Of a stretch of 13,397 nt of DNA, positions 11,606 through 13,397 are shown one piece after another. Position 1 is the stretch's first letter. Each line of letters begins with the position of its first letter. The stretch is from NCBI GenBank assembly GCA_045655125.1, contig JAZOOR010000020.1:1-13397 (forward strand), written 5' to 3'. The notes under the pieces were generated by a model. It made no database searches. It saw only the letters and a program-made list of their open reading frames with translations, and was not told where the DNA came from. This stretch comes from SIG578 sp045655125. GTDB taxonomy: Bacteria > Bacillota > Clostridia > Oscillospirales > Ruminococcaceae. The translations under genes were made by a program, and so were the position numbers.

Positions 11606-13084
11606 TTATAGAATAATACAAATAAGACCGCCGCAGCCCTCGTTGATTATGCGCTCGATGGTTTCCTGAAGCTTCATTCGCGCATCCGACGGCATACGGT
11701 ATAGCTTGTTGTGAAGTCCCTCGTTTATAAGCTCGTGCAGAGATTTGCCAAAAATATTGGAGTTCCAGATGTCCTTGGGATTTTCCTCAAACTCGCGCAA
11801 GAGATACATAACAAGCTCCTCGGACTGCTTTTCGCTGCCGACTATGGGGGAAACCTCGGCATTGATATCGGCGCGCATCATATGGATTGAGGGCGCTGAT
11901 GCCGACAGTCGCACTCCATACTTTCCGCCCTGACGCACTATTTCAGGCTCTGAAAGTGTCAGTTCATCAAGCTGTGGCATAACTATACCATAGCCAGTTG
12001 CCTTTACCTCGTCAAGCGCAGGCTTAATCTTGTCGTATTCCCTCTTCATTTCTGAAAGAGCCACCATCTGCTGCATAAGGTCGCCCTCGTTTGCGATATC
12101 GAGTCCCGACAGCTCGCCTAAAATTCTGTAAAACAATTCGTTTGGCATATCTGCTGAAACTACGGCGCTTCCCTTTCCCAAATCTATAGACGAAACCTCT
12201 GCGCCGCCGATATACTCACACTGCGAAAGGGTGGGGATTGCCTTTGCTATGTCGGCAATCTTGGATACATCGGATGAAGCATTCATAACCGCATCAAACA
12301 CTGCTTTTTTAATGGGGTGCTCCTTGGGCAGACTGTTAATCCAAAGCGGCATTTCAAGGCTGATTTCCTTAACGGGAAACTCAAACAAAATCTGAGAAAG
12401 GATATTGCGGATATCCTCCTCGGTGACCTCGTTGCAGCTAATAGGGATTACCGCAACACCATATTTCTCCGATAGCTCCTCTGCGAGCGCCATTGTTTGC
12501 TGTGACTTCGGGTAGAGGCTATTTAAAAGCACCACAAAGGGCTTATTTATATCGCGCAGTTCATTTATCACCCGCTCCTCTACCTCGGCATACTCCTCGC
12601 GAGGAATTTCGGAAAAGCTTCCGTCGGTGGTAACCACAAGTCCTATGGTGGAATGCTCGTTTATAACCTTTTGTGTGCCCACCTCTGCCGCCATATTAAA
12701 GGGTACCGCAGTATCAAACCACGGGGTCATAACCATTCTCGGCTGCTCATTTTCAATATACCCGAGCGAGCTTGGAACGATATATCCTACGCAGTCAATC
12801 ATTCGCACATTAAGCTCTGCGCCCTGCTCCAAGGTTATCTTGGCGGCATCCTCGGGAATGAATTTCGGCTCGGTTGTCATAATAGTTCTGCCTGCCGATG
12901 CCTGCGGCAGCTCGTCGGTTGCGCGGTCGCGCGAAAACCTGCTCTCAATATTAGGCACGACCAGTGTTTCCATAAACCTTTTTATAAAGGTTGATTTTCC
13001 TGTTCTGACAGGTCCGACCACACCGATATAAATATCCCCTCCGGTGCGGGTGGCTATATCCTGATAGATACTGCTGTTTGTCAT
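11606..13084 (-). CDS. spoIVA: Stage IV sporulation protein A, spore coat basement ATPase
   Basis: SpoIVA is a mother-cell protein that polymerises by ATP hydrolysis into the basement layer on which the spore coat is built; it is needed for coat and cortex formation. From ATG 13084-13082 the product is 492 aa, the same length as the B. subtilis protein. It shows the Walker A GPVRTGKST (24-32, Lys30), the threonine pair in IMTTEP (Thr70/Thr71) and a Walker B-like MIDCVGY (Asp97), the same numbering as the residues studied in B. subtilis. The C-terminus ends GLICIIL, the end that meets SpoVM at the forespore membrane. The frame stays open to 13174, but GGAGG (13091-13095) and the conserved MTNSSIYQDIA start favour 13084. 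A sigma-E-like promoter lies upstream at 13187-13215. Its presence marks the host as an endospore former. Confidence 0.97.
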   Translation of the reverse strand: MTNSSIYQDIATRTGGDIYIGVVGPVRTGKSTFIKRFMETLVVPNIESRFSRDRATDELPQASAGRTIMTTEPKFIPEDAAKITLEQGAELNVRMIDCVGYIVPSSLGYIENEQPRMVMTPWFDTAVPFNMAAEVGTQKVINEHSTIGLVVTTDGSFSEIPREEYAEVEERVINELRDINKPFVVLLNSLYPKSQQTMALAEELSEKYGVAVIPISCNEVTEEDIRNILSQILFEFPVKEISLEMPLWINSLPKEHPIKKAVFDAVMNASSDVSKIADIAKAIPTLSQCEYIGGAEVSSIDLGKGSAVVSADMPNELFYRILGELSGLDIANEGDLMQQMVALSEMKREYDKIKPALDEVKATGYGIVMPQLDELTLSEPEIVRQGGKYGVRLSASAPSIHMMRADINAEVSPIVGSEKQSEELVMYLLREFEENPKDIWNSNIFGKSLHELINEGLHNKLYRMPSDARMKLQETIERIINEGCGGLICIIL

Positions 13085-13186
13085 CTTTTTTCCTCCGTCC
13101 ACACATTCGTTTGTATATGAATATGAGGACAAATCTAACTTTATGCCATAAACAAAATAAAAAACGCTTCTCATAAGGATATCAAT

Positions 13187-13215
13187 ATAATATGTCGTTT
13201 TATATTTACAAAATG
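13187..13215 (-). promoter_or_regulatory. Candidate sigma-E promoter of spoIVA
   Basis: On the reverse strand CATTTT (13215-13210, one change from the CATATT core of sigma-E -35) and CATATTAT (13194-13187, fits CATANNNT) are 15 bases apart, within the sigma-E range. spoIVA is a known sigma-E gene, which raises the prior. The -35 overlaps the -35 of the divergent promoter at 13205. Confidence 0.5.
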
Positions 13216-13233
13216 GCGTTTTACAGGTATAAT
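13205..13233 (+). promoter_or_regulatory. Sigma-A promoter of the secreted protein gene
   Basis: TTTACA (13205-13210) and TATAAT (13228-13233) are separated by exactly 17 bases, giving a start near 13240 and a leader of about 24 bases containing GGAGAAAG. It drives transcription away from spoIVA. Confidence 0.75.
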
Positions 13234-13263
13234 AGGAGTATATTATGAAAATGGAGAAAGTTC

Positions 13264-13397
13264 ATGAAGAAAATCATAACAATTTTTTTATTAACCCTTA
13301 TTGTAATATCCTGCCTTTCCTTTTCCTCATTTGCGGCGCCAAGCAAAAAAGGATTTTCAGCAGGAGTTGGCTCGTCATATCTTATGGATATAGACGG
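13264..13397 (+). CDS. Secreted protein of unknown function, 5' part (runs off window)
   Basis: Only the first 44 residues are visible. They form a clear Sec signal peptide: MKK, a hydrophobic core IITIFLLTLIVISCLSF, then SSFAAPSKKG with an AXA-like cleavage site after SFA (about residue 28). The mature part starts APSKKGFSAGVGSSYLMDID. The Cys in the core (VISC) is not in a good lipobox. The start is ATG 13264 with GGAG 7 bases upstream and a consensus promoter. The function cannot be judged from this fragment. Confidence 0.75.
   Translation, partial: MKKIITIFLLTLIVISCLSFSSFAAPSKKGFSAGVGSSYLMDID

Noticed and set aside
12627..13031. Forward frames of 113-134 aa opposite spoIVA
   Set aside because: These are antisense shadows of spoIVA, whose catalytic motifs and length are fully conserved.

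Overview
The window looks like a chromosomal segment of a spore-forming, low-to-mid GC Firmicute of class Clostridia, probably an uncultured gut Oscillospirales-type bacterium. This rests on a full-length spoIVA (a sporulation gene of endospore formers), a TPP-riboswitch/ThiT thiamine importer, Firmicute-style ribosome binding sites (GGAGG/AGAGGTG), sigma-A promoters with TATAAT boxes, and a GGGtGRT/NifU-like gene pair of the kind found in anaerobes. The species cannot be named from sequence alone.

Layout. Positions 1-2083 hold the 3' part of dapA and complete lysA, two steps of the lysine/meso-diaminopimelate pathway in one operon. Positions 2107-2872 form a thiamine-scavenging unit: sigma-A promoter, TPP riboswitch, attenuator terminator and thiT. 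Positions 2889-4647 are accessory DNA: a small REP-associated (Y1/HUH) transposase, a 50-codon reverse-strand gene, three small Cro/CI-type regulators with a decayed fourth copy, and a truncated duplicate of a downstream gene. Positions 4807-7283 are a surface-polymer cassette: promoter, Wzx-type flippase and a translationally coupled CDP-glycerol glycerophosphotransferase-family enzyme. Positions 7381-9556 are on the reverse strand: a 109-aa helical protein, then the GGGtGRT protein and its NifU-like partner with a good promoter. Positions 9642-10092 encode a Cys/Lys/Asp-rich small protein that may be sporulation controlled. Positions 10099-13215 (reverse) carry a ClC-family anion transporter, tRNA-Val(GAC) and spoIVA. 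At the right edge the start of a secreted protein diverges from spoIVA.

The most interesting part is the transposase region. The transposase ORF contains two exact, oppositely oriented 29-nt copies of a REP-like element (a GTAG foot followed by a 9-bp hairpin). They are read in frame and lie either side of the HUH catalytic motif, so the outer boundaries resemble a REPIN, the known substrate form of these enzymes. Around it, one GGACTTGGAA/TTCCAAGTCC palindrome recurs four times in 4.5 kb, always as a terminator directly after a gene. One copy was duplicated together with the 3' end of the 109-aa gene, so the flippase/glycerophosphotransferase cassette sits between direct repeats. This points to repeat-mediated gain or rearrangement of a surface-polymer module.
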